Shown: positions 16,279 through 24,734 of the stretch, piece by piece
How the letters are laid out: every line of letters starts with the position of its first letter
Position numbering within the stretch: the first letter of the stretch is position 1
From: Deltaproteobacteria bacterium CG11_big_fil_rev_8_21_14_0_20_49_13
Lineage (GTDB): Bacteria > UBA10199 > GCA-002796325 > 1-14-0-20-49-13
Direction of reading: 5' to 3'
DNA length: 36,332 nucleotides
NCBI GenBank assembly: GCA_002796305.1
Contig: PCWZ01000013.1
Span: 1 to 36,332, forward strand
Position numbers and translations under genes: made by a program
Notes under the pieces: model-generated
Database searches by the model: none
Seen by the model: only the letters and a program-made list of their open reading frames with translations
What the model was told of the DNA's origin: nothing

Positions 16279-17643
16279 CTATACGGTCCTAGAAAATCCG
16301 ATCGGACCCGGGGTCAGATATTCATCGAACGCCATTGCGATATTTCTTACAAAGAGCCTTCCGAGCGGTGTTACCTGAACAGTTGAGTCGTTGATCTTGA
16401 TCAATTCATCCTTCTCAAGTTCTGTGATTGGTGATCGGTGATCAGTTATCAGGCTTCTGCATTCTTTTGTAGGTGTCTCTCCGTTGCAAAAGAGCTCGCG
16501 TATCATCGTTCTTCTTGACTTGTCTCTTTCACTCAATTTCCATCCTCTGACCGTTGCAAGCTTGCCGTCCTCGATCCTGTTGTAATATTTTATCAGCTTC
16601 TTTTCGTTCTGCGCATAACATCCGTTAACATCGCTTATCGATGTGAGGCCAAAACCCAAAAGATCGGTTCCGGATTTCGTAGTATATCCCTGAAAGTTGC
16701 GCCAGAGGGTCTTTTCGCGGGCCGCAACGCTCATTTCGTCGTTCCTTTTGGCAAAATGGTCCATACCGATGAAGTCGTAACCGTTCTTTCCGAACTCCTC
16801 GATGGCCATGCAGAATATCCTGAACTTCTCATCCGAAGAGGGTAGCGTTTCAGGTGGAAGCCTCTTTTGGTGAGGAAGCATTTTCGGAAGATAGGCAAAG
16901 TTAAAAAGCGCCATACGGTCTGGCGAAAGCTCAATTATCTTTGCGATGGTTCGCTTGAACGAATTAAATGTTTGTAAGGGCAGTCCATATACAAGGTCTA
17001 TATTTATGCTTTCAAAGTCCAAAGTCCGGCACTCATCTATCATCTTTTTGACATGATCAAATGGCTCGATCCTGCCGATGGCCTTTTGTACGTCGTCCGA
17101 AAGGTCCTGCACGCCCAGACTTATCCTGTTAAATCCAAGCGAGCTCAATAGCCTTAAGTGTTCGGATGTCGTTACCCTGGGGTCGACCTCGATCCCTATC
17201 TCGGCGTCCTTTGTGATCTTAAAGTTAGAAACGATTTCCTTCCACAGCTGTTCGATCTCAAGACACGAAAGAAAGGTGGGCGTCCCGCCGCCAAAGTGAA
17301 GTTGAACGACATTTTCCTTGGACGACATTTTCTCTGTTGTAAGGGACATCTCCTTTTTTAGCGCCTCGATGTATCTTGCTGCTATTTCGTGCTTATCGGT
17401 CGCAATAGTTGAGCATCCACAAAAGAGACAACGCTTGGAACAGAAGGGGATGTGAAAGTATAAAGAAAGTGCGTGAGCGTGTAAGTGCGTAAGTGTGTGA
17501 GTTAGATCTTTGGGGCCGAACTTGTCGGTCCAGACCGGGGCTGTTGGATAGCTGGTGTACCGCGGGGCGTTAGTGTTGTACTTATTAAGAAGCGACTCCG
17601 ATATTTCAACGTTCCGGCCGTCTATGATGGTTCTAAAGGACAT
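16279..17643 (-). CDS. hemN: oxygen-independent coproporphyrinogen III oxidase (HemN)
   Basis: A 454-residue radical-SAM enzyme of heme synthesis that converts coproporphyrinogen III to protoporphyrinogen IX without oxygen. The iron-sulphur motif CSKRCLFCGC is at 68-77, followed by LHFGGGTPTFL, GIEVDPR and GFNRISLGVQD. YTSYPTAPVW at the N-terminus is typical of true HemN. Two segments are not family sequence. LTHTLTHLHAHAL (~47-59) comes from a GTGAGCGTGTAAGTGCG-type repeat at about 17465-17504. SLITDHRSPITE in the C-terminal domain comes from the repeat at 16424-16450. Both keep the frame. It starts three bases after hemE ends. Confidence 0.95.
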   Translation of the reverse strand: MSFRTIIDGRNVEISESLLNKYNTNAPRYTSYPTAPVWTDKFGPKDLTHTLTHLHAHALSLYFHIPFCSKRCLFCGCSTIATDKHEIAARYIEALKKEMSLTTEKMSSKENVVQLHFGGGTPTFLSCLEIEQLWKEIVSNFKITKDAEIGIEVDPRVTTSEHLRLLSSLGFNRISLGVQDLSDDVQKAIGRIEPFDHVKKMIDECRTLDFESINIDLVYGLPLQTFNSFKRTIAKIIELSPDRMALFNFAYLPKMLPHQKRLPPETLPSSDEKFRIFCMAIEEFGKNGYDFIGMDHFAKRNDEMSVAAREKTLWRNFQGYTTKSGTDLLGFGLTSISDVNGCYAQNEKKLIKYYNRIEDGKLATVRGWKLSERDKSRRTMIRELFCNGETPTKECRSLITDHRSPITELEKDELIKINDSTVQVTPLGRLFVRNIAMAFDEYLTPGPIGFSRTV

Positions 17644-17646
17644 AAG

Positions 17647-18651
17647 TTAAAGGCTGTGTTTGACCGTCTCCACAAAAGACTCCACGCATTCGACGTTCGA
17701 TGTCTGCAGGATCCCGTGGCCTAAATTTATTATGTGGCCGTTTCGCCCCTTTATCTTGCTAAGAAGACGCGAAACTTCCTGACGTACGAAACCTTCTGTG
17801 GTAGTTAAAAGTTTTGGGTCAAGGTTTCCCTGAATTGCCACCCTGTCGCCTATGACCTTGATGGCCTCTTCGATCGGCGTGTCGGGGTCTATCGAGATCG
17901 CATCTGCGCCCGTATCCGCCAGTTCATTAAGTATATGATGGCACTTTCTGCAATATATGATGAACGGGGCCGAGACCTTTCCTTCGGAAACTATCCTTTT
18001 TAGGCAGGGAAGGGCCAGCTCCGTAAAATCCTCCCTTGAAAGTTCGCCCGCCCACGTGTCGAAGATCTGAATCACATCGGCGCCGGCCTTTTGCTGAAGT
18101 TTTACGTAATCAATGACCACGTCCGTTATCTTGGAAAGGAGTTTTTTAAGGGCCTCTTTGTCCTTTGGTATCCATTCATTGGCCCTATCTCCTGTCATGT
18201 AATAGGCAAGGGTCCAAGGGGCGCCGGAAAAACCGATCAGAGGAACATCTTTCGGTAATTTCTCTCTCACAAGTTTTAAGGAGGAATATACGAAATCGAA
18301 CGCTTTTTCGGCATCGACCTTTTTAAGTGAATCGACATCGGCGGTGTTTTTAAGAAGGGGAGAAAGTTTTGGGCCTTCATCCCTCCTGAACGTAAGGGTC
18401 AGCCCGAGGGCCTCGGGGATAAAGAGGATGTCGGAAAAGACAATGACAGCATCCATATGATAGCGAAGCCATGGTTGCAGGGATATTTCGCAGGCGATCG
18501 AAGGGGTCTTGCACATCTCCAAAAAGTCATAATTGGCCCTTATCGATCTGTATTCCGGGAGATATCTTCCCGCCTGCCTCATAAGCCACACGGGGGGCCT
18601 GTCGACCCCCTTGCGGGCGCACGCTGCTAAGAACCGTTCTTTAGAGTTCAT
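17647..18651 (-). CDS. hemE: uroporphyrinogen decarboxylase
   Basis: A 334-residue enzyme converting uroporphyrinogen III to coproporphyrinogen III. The family motif PPVWLMRQAGRYLPEYR is complete near the N-terminus. IVFSDIL (catalytic Asp region), GFSGAPWTLAYYM and GNLDP are also present. ATG 18651 (MNSKERFL) matches the family start; an upstream TTG in frame would add 12 atypical residues. It forms a two-gene unit with hemN and is divergent from the lipoprotein at 18726. Confidence 0.96.
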   Translation of the reverse strand: MNSKERFLAACARKGVDRPPVWLMRQAGRYLPEYRSIRANYDFLEMCKTPSIACEISLQPWLRYHMDAVIVFSDILFIPEALGLTLTFRRDEGPKLSPLLKNTADVDSLKKVDAEKAFDFVYSSLKLVREKLPKDVPLIGFSGAPWTLAYYMTGDRANEWIPKDKEALKKLLSKITDVVIDYVKLQQKAGADVIQIFDTWAGELSREDFTELALPCLKRIVSEGKVSAPFIIYCRKCHHILNELADTGADAISIDPDTPIEEAIKVIGDRVAIQGNLDPKLLTTTEGFVRQEVSRLLSKIKGRNGHIINLGHGILQTSNVECVESFVETVKHSL

Positions 18652-18690
18652 GGCGTTATTTACACCACAAAGCAGATACAAAAACAAGTG

Positions 18691-18718
18691 TTGAGAATAT
18701 ATTTGTCCGTGGTATAAT
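18691..18718 (+). promoter_or_regulatory. sigma-70 promoter giving a probably leaderless mRNA
   Basis: TTGAGA at 18691-18696 and a perfect TATAAT at 18713-18718 are separated by 16 bases. Transcription should begin near 18725, one base before the ATG at 18726. Confidence 0.7.
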
Positions 18719-18725
18719 TTGACCC

Positions 18726-19139
18726 ATGAGAAAACATCTTATTCTTTCGGTCGTCTGTTTGGCTTTTGTTGTGGCCTGCGCAGGTTCGTCCAACCGGGAT
18801 GCGGAAATGCAGATAGTGGATCAGGCGGGTCTTATCAAGTATCCCCACGCATATGTCTTTACCATCATGGGAAAGGTGGTATGTCCAACATGCAAGACGA
18901 ACAGCGTTCTTACGATCGGTCTCGAGGATAACAACGGGACATATCTGCTTGGTAAACCTTACACTAACTGGTTTGGCGACGGCAGTTACAAAATAACCAA
19001 TGTAACACTCGAGGCGGGAGACAAGATACTTTTCAGGGCATATGTTGACGGTATCTATCCGATTGGAAAGGCCTCCGACCTTATTGAAGTTCCGGACGAA
19101 GAGGGCTCTATTACGGCCCCGACCATCATCATTCCCTAG
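18726..19139 (+). CDS. small lipoprotein of unknown function
   Basis: A 137-residue protein with a clear lipoprotein signal, MRKHLILSVVCLAFVVACAG, with the lipidated Cys near residue 18. The mature part is short, with a CPTC pair and a beta-sandwich-like pattern (VFTIMGKV, VLTIGLEDNNGTYLLG, ILFRAYVDG). That pattern resembles small Ig-like or carboxypeptidase-regulatory folds, but no family is assigned. No ribosome-binding site precedes the ATG, in keeping with a leaderless transcript. The 3' end overlaps the convergent RND exporter gene by 11 bases. Confidence 0.8.
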   Translation: MRKHLILSVVCLAFVVACAGSSNRDAEMQIVDQAGLIKYPHAYVFTIMGKVVCPTCKTNSVLTIGLEDNNGTYLLGKPYTNWFGDGSYKITNVTLEAGDKILFRAYVDGIYPIGKASDLIEVPDEEGSITAPTIIIP

Positions 19140-21795
19140 GCCCGAAAATCTTTAACAGACATGGGAGCACCAGCATCGAACCTATGAAACAGGTAAGCGT
19201 CCCCATGCTCATAACAAGCCCGAGCGAAGCTATTCCCTGATGCCTGGCAAATATAAGGGTCCCAAAGCTTGCAAATGTGGTTATGGAGGTCAAGAGAACG
19301 GCGACCCCTGTCGAGCGGGTCATGAATGAAGAGACCTTTTCAATGTGCCTGTCCTTAATGTACCTGTGGACTATCTGAACGGCGTTGTCTATGCCGACGC
19401 CCAAAATAATAGGTATGCCGAAGAAGTTCGCAAGGTTGAACTTTACGCCAAATATGCCCATCAGCTCGAAAAGCCAGAATACACCAAAGCAAAGGGGCGC
19501 GAGCGCCAGGAGCGTGTATCTAAGGTTCCTGAAGTCAAGCGACACAATAATGAAGATGGCAAGTATGGCGATCATTGCAGACTGTCGGAAGCTGCGCTCT
19601 AAAAGCTTGCTCGATTCATATACCTCGACCGGAACTCCTGTAACGTTCGGGTCTACCGAGCGGATATCTTTTATAAAGGCCGACATTTTAGCCGGGTCCC
19701 AGACATCCTCTTTTGGATACGCGTAGAACGAATATCTGCCAGTGTTTGCGCTGACATACCTTCTTTGTATCGTCTCCGGCATGTCTTCTATGGTGACCCT
19801 TTCAGGCGTTAGCCCGCCTCTTAACATTTCGATATGTTTTGAGAGGTCGCCCGCGAAATCTTTATCGAACTTGTTTATCCTGGTCTCGTGACCGGTGATA
19901 AGTTGAATAAGCTCTCCGGCCTTAGTAGATATTTCCTCCAGCGATTCGACCGCTTCCGTCTCTCCTGCGGAGAACGCCATCTCGGTGAGGTGCGATATAC
20001 TTTCCCTGAATTTTTTGAGTTCGTGCGTCATTGCGAGGCCGCCGGCGGCGGACGAAGCAATCCCCCGCGATTGATTTCGGGAGATTGCCACGCCCTTCGG
20101 GCTCGCAATGACACGTATTATCGCTATCTTTTCATCCTGTCCGGCCGGCACGACCTCTTCTATTGTCTCTACCTTTCCAACTGTGGGCAACTCCTTTACT
20201 TTTTGTGCCAAGGCAAGCGAGGACTCTTTTGTATCGGTTACGAATGGGACATACCATGTCGACTGGCTCGATTCGGCGAGTATCTTCTTCTCAAAAAGCA
20301 CCGATTCAAGCCCCTTTGCCTGAAGGTCCAAAAGGTTATGGTTAAAGCTCACTCTGAAAAGCCCCGGGACAAGTGCCGCCGTTGCCACAAGCGTTATGAT
20401 AAGGACGACCCTCGGTCTGTTATATATCGAGGCTATCCTTGTAAGGTTGATGTTAAGGGTCGTGTGAAGATGTTCCGGGTGCTTACCCCTGTCCTCTATG
20501 AACATCAAGGCGGGGAGCATCGTTAGCATATTGATAAGGCATAAGATGATGCCTATGCCCGCTATGAAACCAAGCTCTTGCAGGGCCAGGAAGTTCGTGA
20601 GACACATCGCAAAGAACGCAGCTGCGGTCGTGCAACAGGCGGTCATATTCCCTTTTCCGGTCTGTGTTATACAGGTCTCAACGGCTCTGGCCGGACTTTT
20701 ATGGTGTGCAAGTTCTTCGCGGTATCTTGAAACTATCTGAAGGCCGAACTCTATTCCGGCGCCTACGAGAATAACGGCAAAGACGATTGAAAGGATATTG
20801 AGATGTCCTATTATCAGTGTCGTTACACCTAAGGTCTGCAAGATACCGCAAATAAGCGCGAGCACGGCCATTGCGGGTCGGATGGGCCTTTTGAAGTATA
20901 TGAAGAATATGAGCGCAACTATAAAGATGGCCGCGATCGTTGCGAGCGTCATATCGGTATCCGACACCCTCATTTCATCTGCGGCCAGGACCGGTCTTCC
21001 GGTAAGCCCGGCCTTTATGTTCGGGAACTCGGACCGCGTTCCGTCAAGGGCAGTCCTTATTTTTTTGAGAGGCTCATCGATGACGGCAAGGGTCTTGTAG
21101 TTCTTGTCGGGCATTATCATCACGAAGAGGAGCTTTCCGTTCTCCGAGAGAAGGAAACCGTCCTCATCGAACGCCCTGTCTCCTCCGAAAAAGGCCTGCT
21201 GAAGGAAGGGTCTGTAGGCCTCGTCGTCCTTTGCCGCACCTATGAGGCCGTCCAAAAGCTTATCTAAGAAGAGAAAACCGGTCTCTAATTGCCGTGATTC
21301 GTTACCGGCGACTTGTGACTCGCGAAGATGCTCGATCGTCTCGTTCATCATTGCAAAGACATCTGCAGACGAGCCTATCTTTTCCATTTTGGGTAGATAC
21401 TCGCCTATCGTACTTATCTGACCGTTCGGAAGATACAACAGAAAGCTCTTCTCAAGTTTCGGGTTCGATATCTGATATGTGACCTCTTTTACGTCGGGTA
21501 TCGATGAGAGCCTTTTTGCAAGGGCCCTTGTGAAATCCTTTGCCTGCGGAAGATTGTCGTCCGCTTCGACAACAATGTAGAGATATTCCTTATCACCGAA
21601 CTCCCTTAAGTGATCTTTGTAGTTCTTATGATAGGCAAGTTTTTCTGAGACAAGGTCGTCCTGATCCGTGTTCATCTTCAGGAAAAGTGACGATATGATG
21701 ATGCTCGCCAGCGCAAGGATCAAGCTTGCGAGAACGACCCTCCATGGGTGTCTGGTCACCAGGCGTGAGATAAAAAGGAGTAATCTGTCTCTCAT
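19129..21795 (-). CDS. RND/MMPL-family exporter, possibly HpnN-like
   Basis: An 888-residue inner-membrane transporter with the duplicated RND layout. There is an N-terminal helix (~16-38), a first periplasmic loop, a helix cluster at ~275-440 (GLQIVSRYREE motif), a second periplasmic loop and a C-terminal cluster at ~735-885 (GVGIDNAVQIVHRY). Size and layout fit MMPL/HpnN hopanoid transporters. The adjacent class III aminotransferase also fits a hopanoid module, but no hopanoid synthesis enzyme is in view. In the second loop, about 28 residues (IASPKGVAISRN...GGLAMT) come from an in-frame palindromic element at 20027-20112. A micro-repeat at about 21294-21322 encodes another short insert. 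Confidence 0.85.
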   Translation of the reverse strand: MRDRLLLFISRLVTRHPWRVVLASLILALASIIISSLFLKMNTDQDDLVSEKLAYHKNYKDHLREFGDKEYLYIVVEADDNLPQAKDFTRALAKRLSSIPDVKEVTYQISNPKLEKSFLLYLPNGQISTIGEYLPKMEKIGSSADVFAMMNETIEHLRESQVAGNESRQLETGFLFLDKLLDGLIGAAKDDEAYRPFLQQAFFGGDRAFDEDGFLLSENGKLLFVMIMPDKNYKTLAVIDEPLKKIRTALDGTRSEFPNIKAGLTGRPVLAADEMRVSDTDMTLATIAAIFIVALIFFIYFKRPIRPAMAVLALICGILQTLGVTTLIIGHLNILSIVFAVILVGAGIEFGLQIVSRYREELAHHKSPARAVETCITQTGKGNMTACCTTAAAFFAMCLTNFLALQELGFIAGIGIILCLINMLTMLPALMFIEDRGKHPEHLHTTLNINLTRIASIYNRPRVVLIITLVATAALVPGLFRVSFNHNLLDLQAKGLESVLFEKKILAESSQSTWYVPFVTDTKESSLALAQKVKELPTVGKVETIEEVVPAGQDEKIAIIRVIASPKGVAISRNQSRGIASSAAGGLAMTHELKKFRESISHLTEMAFSAGETEAVESLEEISTKAGELIQLITGHETRINKFDKDFAGDLSKHIEMLRGGLTPERVTIEDMPETIQRRYVSANTGRYSFYAYPKEDVWDPAKMSAFIKDIRSVDPNVTGVPVEVYESSKLLERSFRQSAMIAILAIFIIVSLDFRNLRYTLLALAPLCFGVFWLFELMGIFGVKFNLANFFGIPIILGVGIDNAVQIVHRYIKDRHIEKVSSFMTRSTGVAVLLTSITTFASFGTLIFARHQGIASLGLVMSMGTLTCFIGSMLVLPCLLKIFGPRE
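20027..20112. repeat. palindromic CATTGCGAG element inside the exporter gene
   Basis: GTCATTGCGAG at 20027-20037 and its complement at 20102-20112 bound an element related to 4181-4272, with shared GCAATCCCCC and GGAGATTG cores. It is read through in frame without a stop on the coding strand. Confidence 0.85.
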
Positions 21796-21802
21796 TTAGA
21801 TC

Positions 21803-21834
21803 CGTTCATCCTTCGACAGGTTCAGGATGAGCGA
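21803..21834. repeat. TCGAAGGAT-family palindromic half-element
   Basis: TCATCCTTCGACAGGTTCAG fills the 42-base gap between the aminotransferase stop and the exporter start. On the minus strand its AAGGATGAACGG lies just before the exporter ATG. Confidence 0.75.
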
Positions 21835-21837
21835 TAG

Positions 21838-23226
21838 TTAAGCTGAAATTGCGCGTTTGGCAAGTTCTTTGCCAACTTCCCAAGCGCCTCCGGGGAACTT
21901 GTGGCAGTCGGCGATTATATCTTCAAGGGATGCGAGGAAATATCGCACGTCCTCGCTTGTGATGCAGAGTGGGGGGAGGAGCTTCACTATATCGCAGTTG
22001 TGGCCCGTTACCTGCGTGAGTATCTTGTGTTTTGATAATAGCGGCACCACGACCATCTGGCCGAACAGGCCCTTGTTCACCTTGTGAATAAGATCCCACC
22101 CGATCTTTAATTTCATCGACTTAGGCCGATCAAACTCTATGGCTATCATGAGACCGTAGCCCCTGACGTCCGAGAGCATCTCGTACTTTTCCTTCATGGC
22201 CGCGACACCTTCGACTATCTCTTTTCCGCGAATTGCCGCGTTCTCAACTAGCCCCTCCTCTTCTATGACGGAGAGGGTGGTGATGCCCGCCGCCATCGCA
22301 AGGGTGTTCCTTCCGAAAGTGTTCGAGTGGACGACGCACCTGTCCATCCTTGAAAAGACCTTGTCATAGATTTTTTCGCGGTAAAGTATGGCGCCTACCG
22401 GAACGAACCCGCCGGAGAGGGCTTTTGCGATGGTCACTATATCGGGGTTAAGCCCGAAATGTTCGAATGCGAACCATCTTCCCGTGCGGCCCATACCACT
22501 TTGAACCTCATCGGCTATCATTAACGTTCCGTATTTCCGGCAAAGCGCCTCGGCCTGCGCAAAATATTCCTTTGACGGCGCATATACCCCTTTCCCCTGA
22601 ACTACCTCAAAAATGAATGCGGCAATGTCCTTTTTGGCCAGCTCATATTCCAGCGCCTTCAGGTCATCAGACGGGATACCTACGCATCCTGGCAGCAGGT
22701 CGCCGAAACCGCTCCTAAATTCCTCGTTTCCGTTAAGTGCAAGCGAGCCGGTAGATAGGCCGTGAAATGCATGCTCGAGATAGACTATCCTGGGGCGTCC
22801 AGTCGCACATTTGGCGAATTTGATCGCCCCTTCATTGGCCTCTGTTCCCGAATTCGTAAAGAAGACGCGGTCCAACCTTTTGTCGCCGTAGGATGAATTG
22901 ACCTTTTCAAGCAACTTCTTTGCAAGGACCCCCGCAAGCAGGGGGGCGTCCATCTGGACCATATTTGCCGTGTCCATGTCGAGCGCCTCATGCAGGGCCT
23001 TTTTTACTTTGGGATGGTTGCGCCCCATGTTAAAGACGCCGTAGCCGGCCAGAAAATCCAGATATTTGTTCCCTTCTTTGTCGTAAAGGTACTGGCCCTC
23101 GGCCTTAACGTAGTTCTTATCAAAGCCTATGGTCCTTAAAACCTTTACAAATTGAGGGTTTATATTGTTCGCATAGATGTCGTGCTGCTCATGAATATGC
23201 TTATGAAATAGATCTTGTATGTTCAT
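21838..23226 (-). CDS. class III PLP-dependent aminotransferase, possibly HpnO-like
   Basis: A 462-residue fold-type I aminotransferase. Visible motifs are FTNSGTEANEGAIKFAK (phosphate cup), HAFHGLSTGSLAL, EVVQGKGVY, MIADEVQSGMGRTG (Asp contacting PLP) and TIAKALSGGFVPVGA with the Schiff-base Lys. The closest classes are ornithine, putrescine and 4-aminobutyrate aminotransferases. The extended N-terminus (INPQFVKVLRTIGFDKNY) and the adjacent RND exporter recall HpnO, which makes aminobacteriohopanetriol; that assignment is tentative. No Shine-Dalgarno sequence is visible. The start region lies in a direct repeat that is found again at 24002-24031. Confidence 0.85.
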   Translation of the reverse strand: MNIQDLFHKHIHEQHDIYANNINPQFVKVLRTIGFDKNYVKAEGQYLYDKEGNKYLDFLAGYGVFNMGRNHPKVKKALHEALDMDTANMVQMDAPLLAGVLAKKLLEKVNSSYGDKRLDRVFFTNSGTEANEGAIKFAKCATGRPRIVYLEHAFHGLSTGSLALNGNEEFRSGFGDLLPGCVGIPSDDLKALEYELAKKDIAAFIFEVVQGKGVYAPSKEYFAQAEALCRKYGTLMIADEVQSGMGRTGRWFAFEHFGLNPDIVTIAKALSGGFVPVGAILYREKIYDKVFSRMDRCVVHSNTFGRNTLAMAAGITTLSVIEEEGLVENAAIRGKEIVEGVAAMKEKYEMLSDVRGYGLMIAIEFDRPKSMKLKIGWDLIHKVNKGLFGQMVVVPLLSKHKILTQVTGHNCDIVKLLPPLCITSEDVRYFLASLEDIIADCHKFPGGAWEVGKELAKRAISA

Positions 23227-23248
23227 GGGAGGGGGATATAACAGGGGA
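23218..23248. repeat. direct repeat, left copy, flanking the HEPN/MNT pair
   Basis: Blocks TATGTTCATG (23218-23227) and GATATAACAGGGGA (23235-23248) match the right copy at 24002-24031. The spacer is purine-rich, seven bases here and six there. The repeat includes the aminotransferase start codon. Confidence 0.8.
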
Positions 23249-23277
23249 AAATTGGCTTAGCAAGGGCTAAAAGTGAG

Positions 23278-23568
23278 CTATAAGATCTCAAATTTATTCT
23301 CTATGATCTTTTGAAATTCTTTGTTTATTCTTGACCAGTCAACGACATCCACTTTAAACGGTAGGTTCGATTCTGAAAAGGCATCGCGCAAAAAGGCGAG
23401 GGTTTTTACCGGCAGTGGAGAATCTGTTTTGATCACAAGGTCGAGGTCGGCATGTTTCTTTGGCTTCTGATTGACGCGTGAACCAAAGGCCCAAATCTCA
23501 TACCCGGGCACATATTTTGATAAGATGGCAAGAACGGTTTTCAAATGACCTTCTTGGATGTCTATCAT
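23278..23568 (-). CDS. MNT-type minimal nucleotidyltransferase antitoxin
   Basis: A 96-residue protein of the minimal nucleotidyltransferase (MntA-like) family. The signature GS-X10-DXD is complete: GSRVNQKPKKHADLDLVI. In HEPN/MNT modules this protein neutralises the HEPN toxin by AMP transfer or binding. It overlaps the HEPN gene by four bases, so the two are translationally coupled. Confidence 0.9.
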   Translation of the reverse strand: MIDIQEGHLKTVLAILSKYVPGYEIWAFGSRVNQKPKKHADLDLVIKTDSPLPVKTLAFLRDAFSESNLPFKVDVVDWSRINKEFQKIIENKFEIL

Positions 23569-23966
23569 GACCTGCGTTTCTCCAGATTCGAAAGCAAAAC
23601 CTCCGCATCTTTAAGGAATTTTAAGGCTGTTTCATAAACGCTTTTGGCCTCGACCTCATCATAAGTATGAGATGTGATATTCCTCTGCTCCCTGTAGATC
23701 AGCCACGCCTCAACGTCTGCAATGATCCCCTTTTCGGCCGCTGTTCGAAGAAGGTCTTTGAATGACAATTGATCGATATCGTCAGGGTTCGGCGCCTCCT
23801 GTTCTATCTGCCGTTTCATCATTTTCCATGCAAGTTCATATGTGTATTCGAATCGCTGGATCACCGCGTCACGCAATTCCTCATCTGATGGCGCTTTTTG
23901 TGTTCGGGTAATGGCTCTGCCTAGACTTTTAACAGCCTTTTTCGGGGAACTAAAATCAAGTTTCAT
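23565..23966 (-). CDS. HEPN toxin / nucleotidyltransferase substrate-binding protein (HI0074-like)
   Basis: A 133-residue all-helical protein of the HI0074 type. The helix RFEYTYELAWKMMKRQIEQE and the HEPN ribonuclease signature RNITSH (Arg-X4-His) within REQRNITSHTYDE are visible. All key residues are present. The start at ATG 23966 is preferred, with GCGGGG about eight bases upstream; ATG 23972 is too close to that site. With the MNT gene it forms a type VII-like toxin-antitoxin pair set between direct repeats. Confidence 0.88.
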   Translation of the reverse strand: MKLDFSSPKKAVKSLGRAITRTQKAPSDEELRDAVIQRFEYTYELAWKMMKRQIEQEAPNPDDIDQLSFKDLLRTAAEKGIIADVEAWLIYREQRNITSHTYDEVEAKSVYETALKFLKDAEVLLSNLEKRRS

Positions 23967-23983
23967 AATCATAACCCCGCTTT

Positions 23984-24613
23984 CTAAACCACATAATCCA
24001 TTATGTTCATGAAAGAAGATATAACAGGGGAGTTGCTGCGTTGCAAGGTAGAATTACTGACCTTCTGGGTCCTTGCGGCAGAGCCTTCGGACTGTTTTTC
24101 GTGGTATCTTTGCATGGTATATGCGGTCATTAGTTTAAGGTTCGGCTGGCCGGTAGGGAACCAGTTGACGCCGCCGTCGATCTCGTAGGAGTTGTTGTGA
24201 GGCCCTTCGCGAAAGATCTGAGCGACTCGCCCTGCGATCTCCAGCTTATTTGGGATGACGAAGTATCCGCTGTCCACATAATAGGCCATGTCGTCAAGGG
24301 TGTTGGAATAGAACGTTGTGCTGCCGGGGTTGTCTATCTTTGTCTTTCTCCCGTAGGCCTCGGCCGTTATGGAAAAGCCCCTGTATTTGAACGATGTTCC
24401 GGCCGAACCTGTAATGAGTCGGCATGACGACAAAGTTGGGGTCCTCTCTCTTGCTCTGATATGTTCCGCCCATGCTTATCGTCCACCTTGCCTTTTCGGA
24501 ATAGGGGATGTCGTTCTCAAATGAGCCGGCATTTTCAAGAATGTCGTAGGCTAGCCTTGCGCCGGCAGAGACCCGTTTGTTGAAATTATTAACCACAAGA
24601 TAAGTCTCTTCAT
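23984..24613 (-). pseudogene. decayed partial copy of the neighbouring porin gene
   Basis: Two overlapping frames together match the C-terminal half of the intact porin at 24735-26120, for example GARLAYDILENAGSFENDIP, SFKYRGFSITAEAYGRKTKI and YEIDGGVNWFPTGQPNLKLM. A deletion of about ten bases after VMPT breaks the frame. At the 5' end, ATG 24613 with GGAAGAGG upstream and a MKRL signal-like start is fused out of frame to the C-terminal half, so the N-terminal half is gone. The C-terminus runs into the direct repeat beside the HEPN/MNT pair. Confidence 0.88.
24002..24031. repeat. direct repeat, right copy, flanking the HEPN/MNT pair
   Basis: TATGTTCATG and GATATAACAGGGGA are repeated from 23218-23248 in the same orientation. 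The HEPN/MNT genes lie entirely between the two copies. Confidence 0.8.
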
Positions 24614-24678
24614 AACCACCTCTTCCTTTCTATGGTGGTTATCGGCAGGGGCAGGAATTATAGTTGCTAAGAAAAACA

Positions 24679-24711
24679 ACAAAAAAGCCGCAAGTTCTAA
24701 ACTTGCGGCTT
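24679..24711 (-). terminator. rho-independent terminator of the porin gene
   Basis: Perfect 12-base arms AAGCCGCAAGTT (24685-24696) and its complement (24700-24711) have a three-base loop. On the minus strand they are followed by a T run (A run at 24679-24684). It lies 24 bases after the porin stop. Confidence 0.92.
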
Positions 24712-24734
24712 TTGGGGTTTATACTGTGTTATAC

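Noticed and set aside
19888-20526. 212-residue plus-strand open frame opposite the RND exporter
   Set aside because: The opposite strand encodes conserved RND motifs; this frame is Cys/Arg-rich without family features.
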